Source: Thalassolituus oleivorans MIL-1 (GTDB lineage: Bacteria; Pseudomonadota; Gammaproteobacteria; Pseudomonadales; Oceanobacteraceae). Taken from it: a stretch of 64,000 bases of DNA. Numbering within the stretch: the stretch's first letter is position 1; the number at the start of each line of letters is the position of its first letter. A program made the position numbers and the translations under genes. The DNA lies in NCBI RefSeq assembly GCF_000355675.1, contig NC_020888.1, positions 1,878,883-1,942,882 on the forward strand. Direction: 5' to 3'. The notes under the pieces were generated by a model, which searched no databases, had not been told where the DNA came from, and saw only the letters and a list, made by a program, of their open reading frames with translations. Below are positions 9,104 to 18,237 of this stretch, piece after piece.

Positions 9104-10315
9104 CTATTGCACCATTTTTTGAAGTTCAAGAATTGGGAGCATGATGGCAACAACAATAGTGGCAACAATTACCCCCATCACAAGAAGCATCACGGGTTCG
9201 AAAATTTTGACCAAGGCTGAAATTGTATTTTCAAGGTTGGCCTCCTGTTGGGATGCAGTGCGAGCGAGCATTGAATCTAGCTCTCCACTGCTTTCGCCAC
9301 TGGCTATCATGTGCAACATGATCGGTGGGAAATGCTTGGTTTCAGCAAGTGCGCCATTTAACGTTCCACCTTCACTAACCCTCACGGTAGCAGCGGTTAA
9401 TGAATCTTTAATTGCCATATTGGTGACAACTTGACTAGCGATGCGCATGGCTTCAACGAGTGGCACGCCACTACTCGTTAGGATGGCTAGCGTACTACCA
9501 AACCGAGCCGTATTAGCATCGCGCACAAATCCATTTAAACCGGGCACATTAAGTAAAAAAACATGAAACCCAAACCGGAATTTCTCACTTTTAAGTCCAC
9601 GTACAAAAGCCACTATTCCAACAATCACAATAATGGCAGTTACTAAGCCGTAGTCGGTTATAAAGGTACTAATGTCGAGCATAGTTTGCGTCAGCCAAGG
9701 CAACTCCTGACCGTTTTTAACAAATACCTGAACGATATCGGGGACAACATAGGTTAACAAGCCAACGACAATCCCCAACGCTACGATACTCAGGATGATC
9801 GGATACATGGCAGCAAGTTTAATCTTCTGCCCCGATATATGGGACGACTCTGTGTAGTCTGCTAGACGATTAAGAACTGCATCCAAATGCCCTGCATGTT
9901 CGCCTGCACTAACGGTTGCTCGGTATAAAACAGGGAATGCACGCGGATATTCAGCCAAGGCATTTGCCAGCGTATAACCTTCCAGAACTTTGGCTCGGAT
10001 GGCCAGCACCATAGCTTTGATACGTTGCTTACCCGCTTGTTCAGAAAGTGCTCGTAAGGATTCGTCAATCGGGAGGCCGGCAGCGATAAGTGTTGCTAGC
10101 TGACGGGTCAGCAAAGACAATTCAGCAACCGAAAGAGACGGGGCAAAGTTAAATACCCCTGTACCCTTTTGCTTTACAGTTGTCGCCTCGACAGAAACTG
10201 GCATCCAGCCCTTTTCACGCAATTGTTGGCGAATTTGACGAGCACTATCCCCCTCAAGGACGCCTTTCTTTTGCTTGCCCTTCTGATCAAGAGCTTGATA
10301 CTCAAACGCAGCCAT
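9104..10315 (-). CDS. gspF: Type II secretion inner-membrane platform protein GspF
   Basis: GspF is the polytopic core of the T2SS inner-membrane platform. The 403-residue protein has an N-terminal GspF-specific segment (MAAFEYQALDQKGKQKKGVL), two repeated T2SSF domains (about residues 70-195 and 272-394), and three hydrophobic segments near 170-195, 215-240 and 370-395. The signature LTRQLATLIAAGLPIDESL opens the first domain, and an equivalent ARFGSTLAILTSSGVPLVEA opens the second. The gene starts 3 bases downstream of gspE. Length and order fit GspF. Confidence 0.96.
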   Translation of the reverse strand: MAAFEYQALDQKGKQKKGVLEGDSARQIRQQLREKGWMPVSVEATTVKQKGTGVFNFAPSLSVAELSLLTRQLATLIAAGLPIDESLRALSEQAGKQRIKAMVLAIRAKVLEGYTLANALAEYPRAFPVLYRATVSAGEHAGHLDAVLNRLADYTESSHISGQKIKLAAMYPIILSIVALGIVVGLLTYVVPDIVQVFVKNGQELPWLTQTMLDISTFITDYGLVTAIIVIVGIVAFVRGLKSEKFRFGFHVFLLNVPGLNGFVRDANTARFGSTLAILTSSGVPLVEAMRIASQVVTNMAIKDSLTAATVRVSEGGTLNGALAETKHFPPIMLHMIASGESSGELDSMLARTASQQEANLENTISALVKIFEPVMLLVMGVIVATIVVAIMLPILELQKMVQ

Positions 10316-10318
10316 AAA

Positions 10319-11863
10319 TTAAGCTTTCGCCACCCTTAACAATTCTTCGATAGTGGTGCTTCCGGCAAGAACTTTACGAATACCATCTTGGCGAATGCTC
10401 GGCCCCAAAACACGAGCATGACGCTCGAGATCTTGTTCGCCAACTTGATCGTGAATTAAGGTTTTAAGTTTTTCATCGACTTCGATGATTTCATAAATAC
10501 CTTGGCGACCTCGATATCCAAGCTGATTGCACTTTTCACAGCCTTTAGCGTGAAAAATCTTCGGCGGATTAGCTTCATCTGCATCTAGGATTTTGCACTC
10601 AGAGGCATCTGCGATGGTCGATGTTTTGCAATCATTACAGAGTACACGCACTAAACGTTGAGCGATAACACCGATCACACTCGATGACAGCAAAAACGGC
10701 TCGACCCCCATGTCTTGCAAGCGCGTAATCGCACCTACAGCGGTATTTGTATGCAGTGTCGACAACACTAAGTGACCAGTCAAACTCGCTTGAATGGCAA
10801 TTTCAACCGTATCTAGATCTCGAATCTCCCCGATCATAACCACATCGGGGTCCTGACGAAGAATAGCTCGCAAGCCTTTAGCGAACGTCATATCCGCTTT
10901 TAAATTCACCTGTGTTTGACCTATCCCCGGCAGACTGTATTCAACAGGGTCTTCGACTGTCAGAATGTTACGGCTAGTATCGTTGAGATCACTTAGTGCC
11001 CCGTACAGCGTTGTGGTCTTACCCGACCCCGTAGGGCCGGTCACTAAAATAATGCCATGGGGTTTACTAATAATATTGCGCATGGCCGCGAGGTCTCGCG
11101 CCGCCATACCCAGTTGGCCAAGACCCAAACGACCGGCCTGTTTATCCAATAGGCGCATAACCACGCGCTCGCCGTGGCTTGAGGGCATTGTCGATACGCG
11201 GACATCCACTTCGCGACCACCGATACGCAGTGCGATACGGCCATCTTGTGGAACTCGTTTTTCAGCGATATCCAGCTTAGCCATAACCTTAATGCGAGAA
11301 ACAAGCAGAGCAGCTAAAGCCCGCTTAGGTTGCACCACTTCACGCAATACACCATCGACACGAAAACGCACAACTAAGCGTTTTTCGTAGGTTTCAACGT
11401 GAATATCGGAAGCACCTTCTTTTACCGCTTCGGTGAGCAAAGCATTAATCAGGCGTTTAATAGGCGCATCGCCTTCCTGTTCGAGCAGGTCTTCAGTCTC
11501 TGGAACGGAATCTGCCAAGCTAGCAAGATCCATATCCTCACCTAACCCTTCAACCATATCCATGGCCTCGGAAGAATCGCTTTGATAAGCCAAGCCTAGT
11601 CGTCGATTAAATTCGTCATCGCCGACAACAACCATATTAAATGGGGCGGACAGATGTCGTTGAACTTCCATTAAGGCGGTGGCACTTAGACCTTCGCGAT
11701 ATACAAGTGTCAGTCCATCCCCTTGCCCTTCAACGATCACTCCAAAGCGCTTAGCAAAGCTAAATGGCAAGCGAGTGCTTAGCTGGCCACCCTGCACAGC
11801 ATGCACCACATCATCAATTAGAGGCGGATTATCTACCTCAACCTCAGAAACCTGATTAGTCAT
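10319..11863 (-). CDS. gspE: Type II secretion ATPase GspE
   Basis: GspE is the cytoplasmic hexameric ATPase that drives pseudopilus assembly. The 514-residue protein has an N-terminal GspL-binding domain and the N2 segment KEGASDIHVE. Walker A (GPTGSGKT) is at residues 276-283, followed by the Asp box and Walker B region (RQDPDVVMIGEIRDLDT) and the His box (LVLSTLHTNTA). A four-cysteine zinc-binding loop follows, with one CxxC in VLCNDC and a second in GCEKC. The start overlaps the ugd stop by 4 bases, so the ATPase gene is coupled to a sugar-nucleotide dehydrogenase gene rather than to gspC or gspD. Confidence 0.96.
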   Translation of the reverse strand: MTNQVSEVEVDNPPLIDDVVHAVQGGQLSTRLPFSFAKRFGVIVEGQGDGLTLVYREGLSATALMEVQRHLSAPFNMVVVGDDEFNRRLGLAYQSDSSEAMDMVEGLGEDMDLASLADSVPETEDLLEQEGDAPIKRLINALLTEAVKEGASDIHVETYEKRLVVRFRVDGVLREVVQPKRALAALLVSRIKVMAKLDIAEKRVPQDGRIALRIGGREVDVRVSTMPSSHGERVVMRLLDKQAGRLGLGQLGMAARDLAAMRNIISKPHGIILVTGPTGSGKTTTLYGALSDLNDTSRNILTVEDPVEYSLPGIGQTQVNLKADMTFAKGLRAILRQDPDVVMIGEIRDLDTVEIAIQASLTGHLVLSTLHTNTAVGAITRLQDMGVEPFLLSSSVIGVIAQRLVRVLCNDCKTSTIADASECKILDADEANPPKIFHAKGCEKCNQLGYRGRQGIYEIIEVDEKLKTLIHDQVGEQDLERHARVLGPSIRQDGIRKVLAGSTTIEELLRVAKA

Positions 11864-13206
11864 ATTTTTCCTGAAATACGGCCAATGCCCGAATAATCAA
11901 AACCTTGGCGGCATAAGCTCTTCGGATCGTACTGATTTCGCCCATCAATAATGATGGGATGTTTCAGTAGTTTTTTAATGGCATTAAAGTCGGGTTGACG
12001 GAAGGGCTTCCACTCCGTCACTAGCACCAATGCATCTGCGTCTGTTAGTGCGTCGTATTGGTGCTCACACAGAGTAACGCATCCATCCTTAAAATAAGAG
12101 GACGGAAAATGCCGCTTTGCCTCATCCATCGCAACGGGATCATAAGCACGCACTTTGGCGCCAGCCGCAACCAGCTGGTTTATCAGAACAAGGGAGCTAG
12201 CCTCTCGCATATCATCCGTACCGGGTTTAAATGCCAACCCCCATATTGCGATTGTTCGGCCACTGAACTCAGCTCCGAATCGTTCGGTCAGTTTCTCAAA
12301 CAAGCGTTGTTTTTGCGCCTGATTGCATGCTTCGACGGACTTGAGAATCTGAGTTGGGTAACCGAACTCGTCCCCCATGCGCATCAAAGCTTTTACATCT
12401 TTAGGAACGCAAGAGCCACCGTAACCACTCCCTGGGTAGATATATGAGTAGCCAATACGACTATCGGAGCCGATTCCTTTGCGAACATTCTCGATATCAA
12501 CCCCCATGCGCTCGGCAAGATTTGCCATTTCATTCATAAACGAAATTTTGGTTGCAAGCATGGCAGTGGCAGCGTACTTGGTAAGCTCGGCATCACGAAC
12601 CCCCATGAACATGAGCTTGTCGTGATTACGTGAAAAGGTGTGATACAAATCCGACATTACTTCTTTGGCGTAATCTGATTCAACACCAAGAATGATCCGA
12701 TCTGGACGCATAAAGTCTTCAACCGCCGCGCCTTCCTTCAAAAACTCTGGATTTGAAACGACGTCAAATTCAAGCGAAAGGTTTCTAGCGGCCAGCTGCT
12801 CAGCTATGACGGCACGAACGCTATCGGCAGTACCAACTGGGACGGTTGATTTATTAATGACAACTGCGCGTTGATTTAAATTGCGACCAATATCCTTGGC
12901 CACATCCAAAACCTGCTGCAGATCCGCCGAGCCATCATCATCCTGAGGGGTACCTACAGCGATGATATATACATCAGATGAAGTCATTGCTGACGTCAGG
13001 TCGGTCGTAAAATTTAAACGCCCAGCCAAGCGATTATTCTGAACAATTTGTTCTAGACCTGGCTCATAGATTGGAATTCGACCACTTTCTAGCAGTCCGA
13101 TTTTTTCGACATCGACATCCACACAGGCAACTATGTTGCCCATCTCTGCAAAACAGGCTCCAGTAACCAAGCCTACGTAACCGGTGCCAATAACGGTGAT
13201 GTTCAA
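11860..13206 (-). CDS. ugd: UDP-glucose 6-dehydrogenase family protein
   Basis: Enzymes of this family oxidise UDP-glucose (or another UDP-hexose) twice with NAD+ to the uronic acid, which feeds capsule, exopolysaccharide or lipid A modification. The 448-residue protein has the N-terminal NAD motif GTGYVGLVTGACFAEMG, the central signature NPEFLKEGAAVEDFMRPDRI, the catalytic Cys in GSGYGGSCVPKD, and the C-terminal IWGLAFKPGTDDMREA. The start is a TTG at 13206, preceded by AAGGA seven bases upstream. The gene heads the gsp operon and overlaps gspE. Sequence alone does not settle whether UDP-glucose or UDP-ManNAc-like sugars are used, but the pattern is of the UDP-glucose type. Confidence 0.92.
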   Translation of the reverse strand: MNITVIGTGYVGLVTGACFAEMGNIVACVDVDVEKIGLLESGRIPIYEPGLEQIVQNNRLAGRLNFTTDLTSAMTSSDVYIIAVGTPQDDDGSADLQQVLDVAKDIGRNLNQRAVVINKSTVPVGTADSVRAVIAEQLAARNLSLEFDVVSNPEFLKEGAAVEDFMRPDRIILGVESDYAKEVMSDLYHTFSRNHDKLMFMGVRDAELTKYAATAMLATKISFMNEMANLAERMGVDIENVRKGIGSDSRIGYSYIYPGSGYGGSCVPKDVKALMRMGDEFGYPTQILKSVEACNQAQKQRLFEKLTERFGAEFSGRTIAIWGLAFKPGTDDMREASSLVLINQLVAAGAKVRAYDPVAMDEAKRHFPSSYFKDGCVTLCEHQYDALTDADALVLVTEWKPFRQPDFNAIKKLLKHPIIIDGRNQYDPKSLCRQGFDYSGIGRISGKI

Positions 13207-13282
13207 TCTCTATTCCTTTATTCGATTCTTTCGATTAGACGGTAACTTACCTTATTACGAAAAAATGACAACTCGATGACAT

Positions 13283-13312
13283 AAAAAAACCCGGCCGTAG
13301 CCGGGTTCTTTT
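13283..13312 (-). terminator. Rho-independent terminator downstream of etfBA
   Basis: The stem AACCCGGC (13288-13295) pairs with GCCGGGTT (13300-13307) around a CGTA loop. On the minus strand the hairpin is followed by a run of T, so it terminates the etfB-etfA transcript. It lies 12 bases past the etfA stop, and the ugd promoter must lie just beyond it. Confidence 0.85.
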
Positions 13313-13324
13313 AAGTGCCTGATC

Positions 13325-14254
13325 TTACAGAGCATTTTCCAATTCTGGAACTGCATCGAATAGATCAGCAACCAAGCCGTAATCAGCAACTTGGAAGATT
13401 GGCGCTTCTTCATCTTTGTTGATGGCAACAATGACTTTAGAGTCTTTCATACCAGCCAAATGCTGAATCGCACCTGAGATACCAACAGCAACATACAAGT
13501 CTGGAGCAACGATCTTACCCGTCTGACCAACCTGCATGTCGTTTGGAACGAAACCAGCATCAACTGCTGCGCGAGACGCGCCAACCGCTGCGCCGATTTT
13601 ATCAGCAACTTTGTACAGCATTTCAAAGTTGTCGCCATTCTGCATACCGCGACCACCAGAGATAACGATCTTGGCGCCAGCAAGTTCTGGACGATCTGAT
13701 TTAGCCAGTTCTTCACCAGCAAATGCAGACAAGCCAGCATCTTTAACAACATCTAATGCTTCAACTGCTGCTGAACCACCTTCTGCTGCCGCTGCATCAA
13801 ATGCAGTTGCACGAACAGTCATCACTTTGATGCTGTCAGAAGACTTAACGGTAGCAATAGCGTTACCCGCATAAATTGGGCGAGTAAAGGTATCAGCAGA
13901 TTCAACGCCGATTACTTCAGAGATCATATTCACGTCAAGCAATGCAGCTGAGCGTGGCAAGAAATCTTTACCAGTAGTGGTAGCAGAAGCCAAAATATGG
14001 CTGTAGCCAGTACCGATTTCAGCAACCAATTCGCCCATATTTTCAGCTAATTGATATTCGTATGCTGCATTGTCAGCAAGCAATACCTTGCTTACACCAG
14101 CAACTTTAGCAGCAGCTTCAGCTACCGCGCCGCAGTTGCTACCAGCAACCAAAACAACAACATCGCCACCAATTTTGGCAGCAGCAGTAACAGTATTCAG
14201 AGTAGCGCCTTTAAGAGCGGCGTTATCGTGTTCTGCGATTACTAAGATAGACAT
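13325..14254 (-). CDS. etfA: Electron transfer flavoprotein alpha subunit
   Basis: EtfA carries the FAD of the EtfAB heterodimer, which takes electrons from acyl-CoA and other dehydrogenases and passes them to ETF:ubiquinone oxidoreductase. The 309-residue protein is of normal length. The C-terminal FAD-binding domain shows the signature LYVAVGISGAIQHLAGM, then VIVAINKDEEAPIFQVADYG; the upstream segment VISGGRGM is also typical. The gene follows etfB by 14 bases and ends at a strong terminator. Its physiological partner, etfD, is encoded divergently next door. Confidence 0.96.
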   Translation of the reverse strand: MSILVIAEHDNAALKGATLNTVTAAAKIGGDVVVLVAGSNCGAVAEAAAKVAGVSKVLLADNAAYEYQLAENMGELVAEIGTGYSHILASATTTGKDFLPRSAALLDVNMISEVIGVESADTFTRPIYAGNAIATVKSSDSIKVMTVRATAFDAAAAEGGSAAVEALDVVKDAGLSAFAGEELAKSDRPELAGAKIVISGGRGMQNGDNFEMLYKVADKIGAAVGASRAAVDAGFVPNDMQVGQTGKIVAPDLYVAVGISGAIQHLAGMKDSKVIVAINKDEEAPIFQVADYGLVADLFDAVPELENAL

Positions 14255-14268
14255 TACACAATCCTCTC

Positions 14269-15018
14269 TTACAGCACTTTGGCTTCGTTTTTCAGTTTCT
14301 CAACCAGCTCGCTTACGCTGCCGACCTTGATACCAGCAGAGCGTTCAGCCGGCGGAGTTACCTTAACTAGAGCCATAGTAGACTTAACTTCTACGCCCAA
14401 GTCAGCAGGTGTAGTCACATCAAGAGGCTTACGCTTGGCTTTCATGATGTTTGGCAAAGATGCGTAACGTGGTTCGTTCAAACGCAAGTCAGTCGTTACA
14501 ACAGCAGGCAATTTCAGAGCAACAGTACGCAGACCGCCGTCGATTTCACGAGTAACACTTACTTTGTCGCCATCAATAGCCACTTCAGAAGCGAACGTGC
14601 CTTGACCCATACCAGTCAATGCCGCAAGCATCTGACCAGTTTGGTTGTTATCGCTATCGATGGTTTGTTTACCCAGCAATACGATTTGAGGCTGCTCTTT
14701 TTCAACAACTGCTTTCAGCAACTTGGCAACAGTCAAAGATTCTAGCTTCTCTTCGGTTTCGATCAGGATGCCGCGATCTGCACCAAGCGCCAAAGCAGTA
14801 CGAATCTGCTCTTGAGCGACTTTAGGACCGATAGAAACGACAACGACCTCAGTTGCGATGCCTTTTTCTTTCAGGCGCACAGCTTCTTCAACTGCGATTT
14901 CGCAAAATGGGTTCATAGCCATTTTGACGTTGGTCAGATCAACATCAGAGTTGTCTGATTTAACGCGGACTTTCACGTTGTAATCGATTACGCGTTTAAC
15001 AGCGACAAGAACCTTCAT
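14269..15018 (-). CDS. etfB: Electron transfer flavoprotein beta subunit
   Basis: EtfB is the AMP-binding partner of EtfA. I start it at the ATG at 15018 ([17 protein letters not shown]), which gives the usual 249 residues and has GAGG about 7 bases upstream; the 23-residue upstream extension to 15087 does not look like EtfB. Family signatures include [30 protein letters not shown] and [17 protein letters not shown]. It forms a two-gene operon with etfA. Confidence 0.95.
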   Translation of the reverse strand: MKVLVAVKRVIDYNVKVRVKSDNSDVDLTNVKMAMNPFCEIAVEEAVRLKEKGIATEVVVVSIGPKVAQEQIRTALALGADRGILIETEEKLESLTVAKLLKAVVEKEQPQIVLLGKQTIDSDNNQTGQMLAALTGMGQGTFASEVAIDGDKVSVTREIDGGLRTVALKLPAVVTTDLRLNEPRYASLPNIMKAKRKPLDVTTPADLGVEVKSTMALVKVTPPAERSAGIKVGSVSELVEKLKNEAKVL

Positions 15019-15059
15019 AGATTCCTCGTATTTATCTAGTTGGATGAATAAAGGGCCTA

Positions 15060-15089
15060 ATAACACACCGACAGATGACACAGTCACAA
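15060..15089 (-). promoter_or_regulatory. Candidate promoter for etfBA
   Basis: On the minus strand a TTGTGA (15089-15084) and TGTTAT (15065-15060) are separated by 18 bases and lie about 45 bases upstream of the etfB ATG. The match to sigma70 boxes is moderate. The position fits, but this was judged by eye only. Confidence 0.3.
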
Positions 15090-15204
15090 ACGGATACCCT
15101 TTCCAGCGCGCAACATTATTGTGATGTTTGCCTTGAGCGTCAATAGCAGCGGCCTGATATGCTACCGAAAGCCCTGATTTACCGCGCCTTTTGCCTTAAA
15201 TCAG

Positions 15205-15232
15205 TTGCCTGACGTCTGCACAATCGTATAAT
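15205..15232 (+). promoter_or_regulatory. Candidate sigma70 promoter for etfD
   Basis: TTGCCT (15205-15210) and a consensus TATAAT (15227-15232) are separated by 16 bases. They lie about 170 bases upstream of the etfD ATG, which would leave a leader of roughly 160 bases. Confidence 0.4.
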
Positions 15233-15400
15233 GGCGAGCCGTTTTAAAGCCCGTAACAAGCTTTCAGCCTATAGAGTGCGAACAACTGCCCTGTAGAAAT
15301 TGGTACGAATTAAGCGTTATCAGTAAAATTTTCGGGTGATAAGAAAATAATGTGGATCCTCTGATCCCGTCGCTCCCCGCTCATATTGAGGAGATAAACT

Positions 15401-17041
15401 ATGCAACGTGAAGTAATGGAATACGACGTAGTCATCGTCGGTGCTGGCCCTGCTGGCCTATCGACTGCTTGTCGTTTCAAACAACTCGCCAACGAAGCGG
15501 GTCAAGAACTATCTGTATGTCTGGTTGAGAAAGGCTCCGAAATTGGCGCCCATATTTTGTCTGGCGCCGTCATAGAAGATCGCGCTTTGACTGAGTTATT
15601 CCCAGATTGGAAAGAGCTAGGCGCTCCACTTAACGTGCCAGTCAAAGGCGACGAAGTGTACTTTTTAACCAGTGGTGAGAAAGGCATCAAAACGCCACAC
15701 TGGGCAATTCCAAAGCCTATGCACAATGACGGCAACTACATTGTCTCCTTAGGCAATGTTTGTCGCTGGCTCGGCGAACAGGCGGAAAACCTAGGCGTGG
15801 AAATCTATCCAGGCTTCCCTGCTGCTGAAACGATCATCGAAGACGGCATCGTTAAAGGTATCGTTACCGGCGACATGGGCGTTGATGCTCACGGCGGTGA
15901 AAAAGCCGAATACACTCCCGGTATGGAGCTGCGCGCCAAGTACACTGTCTTCTCTGAGGGCTGTCGCGGCCACCTAGGCAAGCAACTGATAGCCGACTTC
16001 AAACTAGACGCCGGCAAAGATCCACAGCATTACGGCATCGGTATTAAAGAGCTTTGGGATATCGACCCAGCGAAACATGAAGAAGGCTTGGTAATACATG
16101 GCGCTGGCTGGCCATTAAATGAATCCAAGTCATCTGGTGGCTTCTTCTTATATCACTCAGAAAACAACCAAGTTGTCGTTGGCTTGATTACTGACTTGTC
16201 GTACAGCAACCCACACGTCAGCCCATTCGATGAATTCCAGCGCATGAAGCACCATCCAGTATTAAAACAATACTTGGAAGGCGGCAAGCGCGTATCTTAC
16301 GGCGCTCGCGCTATCGCTAAAGGCGGCGTTAACTGCTTGCCTAAAATGACCATGCCAGGCGGTTTATTGATTGGTTGTGACGCTGGCACTCTGAACTTCG
16401 CCAAGATCAAAGGCACGCACACTGCAATGAAGAGCGGCATGATCGCTGCTGAAGAAATGTTCAAAGCTATCAGTGCTGGTCGTGAAAACGATGAACTGGT
16501 TGAATTCACCGCATCATTTGAAGCATCTTGGGCTTACAAAGAACTTGAGCGTAGCCGTAACTTCGGTCCTGCTATGCACAAATTTGGTATGTTTGGCGGT
16601 GCAGCATTTAACTTCATCGACCAAAACATCTTCCCGATCCCTGTGACACTGCATGACACAACCCCGGATTACGCCACCCTTAAGCCGGCTGCTGAATCCA
16701 AGAAGATCAACTACCCTAAACCAGACGGCAAATTGAGCTTTGCCAAGCTGGATTCGGTATTCATCGGTAACGTAAACCATGCGGAAGACCAGCCATGCCA
16801 TCTGAAACTAAAAGATGCCAGCATTCCACTCGCGGTAAACCTGCCTAAGTACGATGAGCCAGCTCAGCGTTACTGCCCTGCTGGAGTTTACGAAATCGTA
16901 GAAGATGAGAAAGGTCAACGCTTCCAGATCAACTCTCAAAACTGCGTTCACTGCAAAACCTGTGATATCAAAGATCCTGCACAGAACATCACCTGGGTAA
17001 CCCCCGAAGGTACTGGCGGTCCGAACTATCCGAACATGTAA
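15401..17041 (+). CDS. etfD: Electron transfer flavoprotein-ubiquinone oxidoreductase
   Basis: ETF-QO is a membrane-associated flavo-iron-sulfur enzyme that moves electrons from reduced EtfAB to ubiquinone. The 546-residue protein has the FAD motif VVIVGAGPAGLSTACRFK near the N-terminus, central family segments (HILSGAVIEDRAL, GCDAGTLNFAKIKGTHTAM), and four C-terminal cysteines (Cys492, Cys515, Cys518, Cys521; CVHCKTCDIKDP) that bind a 4Fe-4S cluster. The ATG follows GAGGAG with seven bases between; a second in-frame Met (residue 6, MEYDVV) is possible. It is transcribed away from etfBA and is followed by its own terminator. Confidence 0.96.
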   Translation: MQREVMEYDVVIVGAGPAGLSTACRFKQLANEAGQELSVCLVEKGSEIGAHILSGAVIEDRALTELFPDWKELGAPLNVPVKGDEVYFLTSGEKGIKTPHWAIPKPMHNDGNYIVSLGNVCRWLGEQAENLGVEIYPGFPAAETIIEDGIVKGIVTGDMGVDAHGGEKAEYTPGMELRAKYTVFSEGCRGHLGKQLIADFKLDAGKDPQHYGIGIKELWDIDPAKHEEGLVIHGAGWPLNESKSSGGFFLYHSENNQVVVGLITDLSYSNPHVSPFDEFQRMKHHPVLKQYLEGGKRVSYGARAIAKGGVNCLPKMTMPGGLLIGCDAGTLNFAKIKGTHTAMKSGMIAAEEMFKAISAGRENDELVEFTASFEASWAYKELERSRNFGPAMHKFGMFGGAAFNFIDQNIFPIPVTLHDTTPDYATLKPAAESKKINYPKPDGKLSFAKLDSVFIGNVNHAEDQPCHLKLKDASIPLAVNLPKYDEPAQRYCPAGVYEIVEDEKGQRFQINSQNCVHCKTCDIKDPAQNITWVTPEGTGGPNYPNM

Positions 17042-17050
17042 GTGTTTGAT

Positions 17051-17086
17051 TAATAAAAAAGGAGCCGAAAGGCTCCTTTTTTATTA
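17051..17086 (+). terminator. Rho-independent terminator after etfD
   Basis: GGAGCC (17061-17066) pairs with GGCTCC (17071-17076) around a GAAA tetraloop. It has an A-rich upstream flank and a T6 run after the stem, and lies 19 bases past the etfD stop. Confidence 0.9.
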
Positions 17087-17147
17087 ATCCCACTATTGTT
17101 TCGAGAGCCTGACCCGCAAAGCCCCCACCGCACTTGCCAATCACCAA

Positions 17148-17176
17148 GCAAAAAAAAGAGCCCAAAGGCTCTTTCT
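17148..17176 (-). terminator. Rho-independent terminator for the DUF6160-like gene
   Basis: AAAGAGCC (17155-17162) pairs with GGCTCTTT (17167-17174) around a CAAA loop. On the minus strand it is followed by a T tract, so it terminates the leftward gene that ends at 17195. Confidence 0.85.
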
Positions 17177-17194
17177 TGACACCAACAAGGTGAA

Positions 17195-18064
17195 TTAGTG
17201 ACCGGCGAATTTCATAGATACACCGCGAATATCTACATCATCCAATGAAATAGCGCCAAGCATTTGACCGCCTAGTGATACTTCTGGAGCATAAATATCA
17301 AATACGTTTGTGGCGCTCAAGCCACTGCTAAAATCGACTACGAAGCCCGACCCGTCAGGCTCAGCAAACATATTTGCTCTAAGAGTAGCCACTCGAGAGG
17401 TTGTCGTAGGACTGCCGTTCTCCTCGATTGTTTCGAAGTATTCCGCACCAGCAACAACCATATTGTCAATTTTCAAGCCAAGCATAGAGGTCAGATCAAT
17501 ATCCATATCCTCGATACCAACTTGCGCAGACAGCTGAATATTGGTGTACATCTGAGAGGCCGCATTTACTTTATCTTCGATAGTTGCTTTAAAATACAAA
17601 GCACCACCGTAAACACTAAAACCGTCCACTAGAGTTGCACCTTTAGTGCCGTTTGCAGCACTTAGAAATACTTCGTCAACTGTGATTTCGAAATCAACAG
17701 GACTAATACCATCTGTTGGTGAACCGTTAAGAACCATCTTACCAGTTGAGTCTATGTCGATGATAAACTTAAAGTCATCGATATTTGCGGTATTGCCAGG
17801 ATTGGGGAAACCAAACAGTGTACTGCGCCCCTCACCGCCCCCGATATGTATAGTGCTAATAGACAAAGAGCCGCCATCGCCATCTAGACCATCAGTGGTA
17901 TCGGTATAAACGATACTACCAATATCCAAAGCTAAATCTAACTCGATATCAACTCCAGCCTGACCGGTAACCTTTGTAAGATCGTAATCACCTAGTTCTG
18001 ATAATTCTGCGTGTGCTGACAACGATGCCGCCAGAACGCTTAGAGAGAATGCTATTTTTTTCAT
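17195..18064 (-). CDS. Secreted DUF6160-like (FilA-type) protein
   Basis: The 289-residue protein begins with a clear Sec signal peptide (MKKIAFSLSVLAASLSAHA, cleavage after about residue 19). The segment LSELGDYDLTKVTGQAG follows, resembling the 'L-D-x-L-x-x-V-T/S-GQAG' opening of DUF6160 proteins, some of which are named FilA for putative pilus or fimbrial-like products. The rest is Gly/Asp/Ser-rich and beta-prone with no cysteines, ending in SMKFAGH. It is likely exported to the periplasm or cell surface; its function is unknown. The gene stands alone, with its own terminator and a 173-base gap upstream. The family assignment is from memory of the N-terminal motif and should be treated as probable. 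Confidence 0.7.
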   Translation of the reverse strand: MKKIAFSLSVLAASLSAHAELSELGDYDLTKVTGQAGVDIELDLALDIGSIVYTDTTDGLDGDGGSLSISTIHIGGGEGRSTLFGFPNPGNTANIDDFKFIIDIDSTGKMVLNGSPTDGISPVDFEITVDEVFLSAANGTKGATLVDGFSVYGGALYFKATIEDKVNAASQMYTNIQLSAQVGIEDMDIDLTSMLGLKIDNMVVAGAEYFETIEENGSPTTTSRVATLRANMFAEPDGSGFVVDFSSGLSATNVFDIYAPEVSLGGQMLGAISLDDVDIRGVSMKFAGH

Positions 18065-18237
18065 GATCTTTCCATGATTATTATTAGTGTCAGCAACAGT
18101 CTAGGGGGCTAAAACAAGGGATACAATAGGTTACACAACATTTCTTTGGGTTTTGGCTTGAGAATGGTCTTGTCGACCATATTGACGACGATTTACGCCA
18201 CACTGGCACAATCAGTCCCAGTCTCACTGGTGTGAAG

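Larger units (their letters stand above)
15019..15400. other. Divergent intergenic region between etfB and etfD (382 bp)
   Basis: No protein or RNA gene is supported here. The region separates etfBA (leftward) from etfD (rightward), two halves of one electron-transfer chain, and must contain both promoters. A good sigma70-like site faces etfD and a weaker one faces etfB; both are listed separately. I see no clear long inverted repeat that could be assigned to a FadR- or TetR-type regulator. Confidence 0.7.

Noticed and set aside
8662-9168. Longer GspG with an extra N-terminal hydrophobic segment
   Set aside because: The extension lies inside gspF and lacks a ribosome-binding site. The ATG at 9093 has AGGAG at the right distance and gives the normal prepilin leader.
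18119-18145. A GTTACACAACA stretch resembling an E. coli Ter core
   Set aside because: It has an extra dinucleotide relative to the TGTTGTAAC core and lies far from the tus gene; one imperfect match is not evidence of a Ter site.
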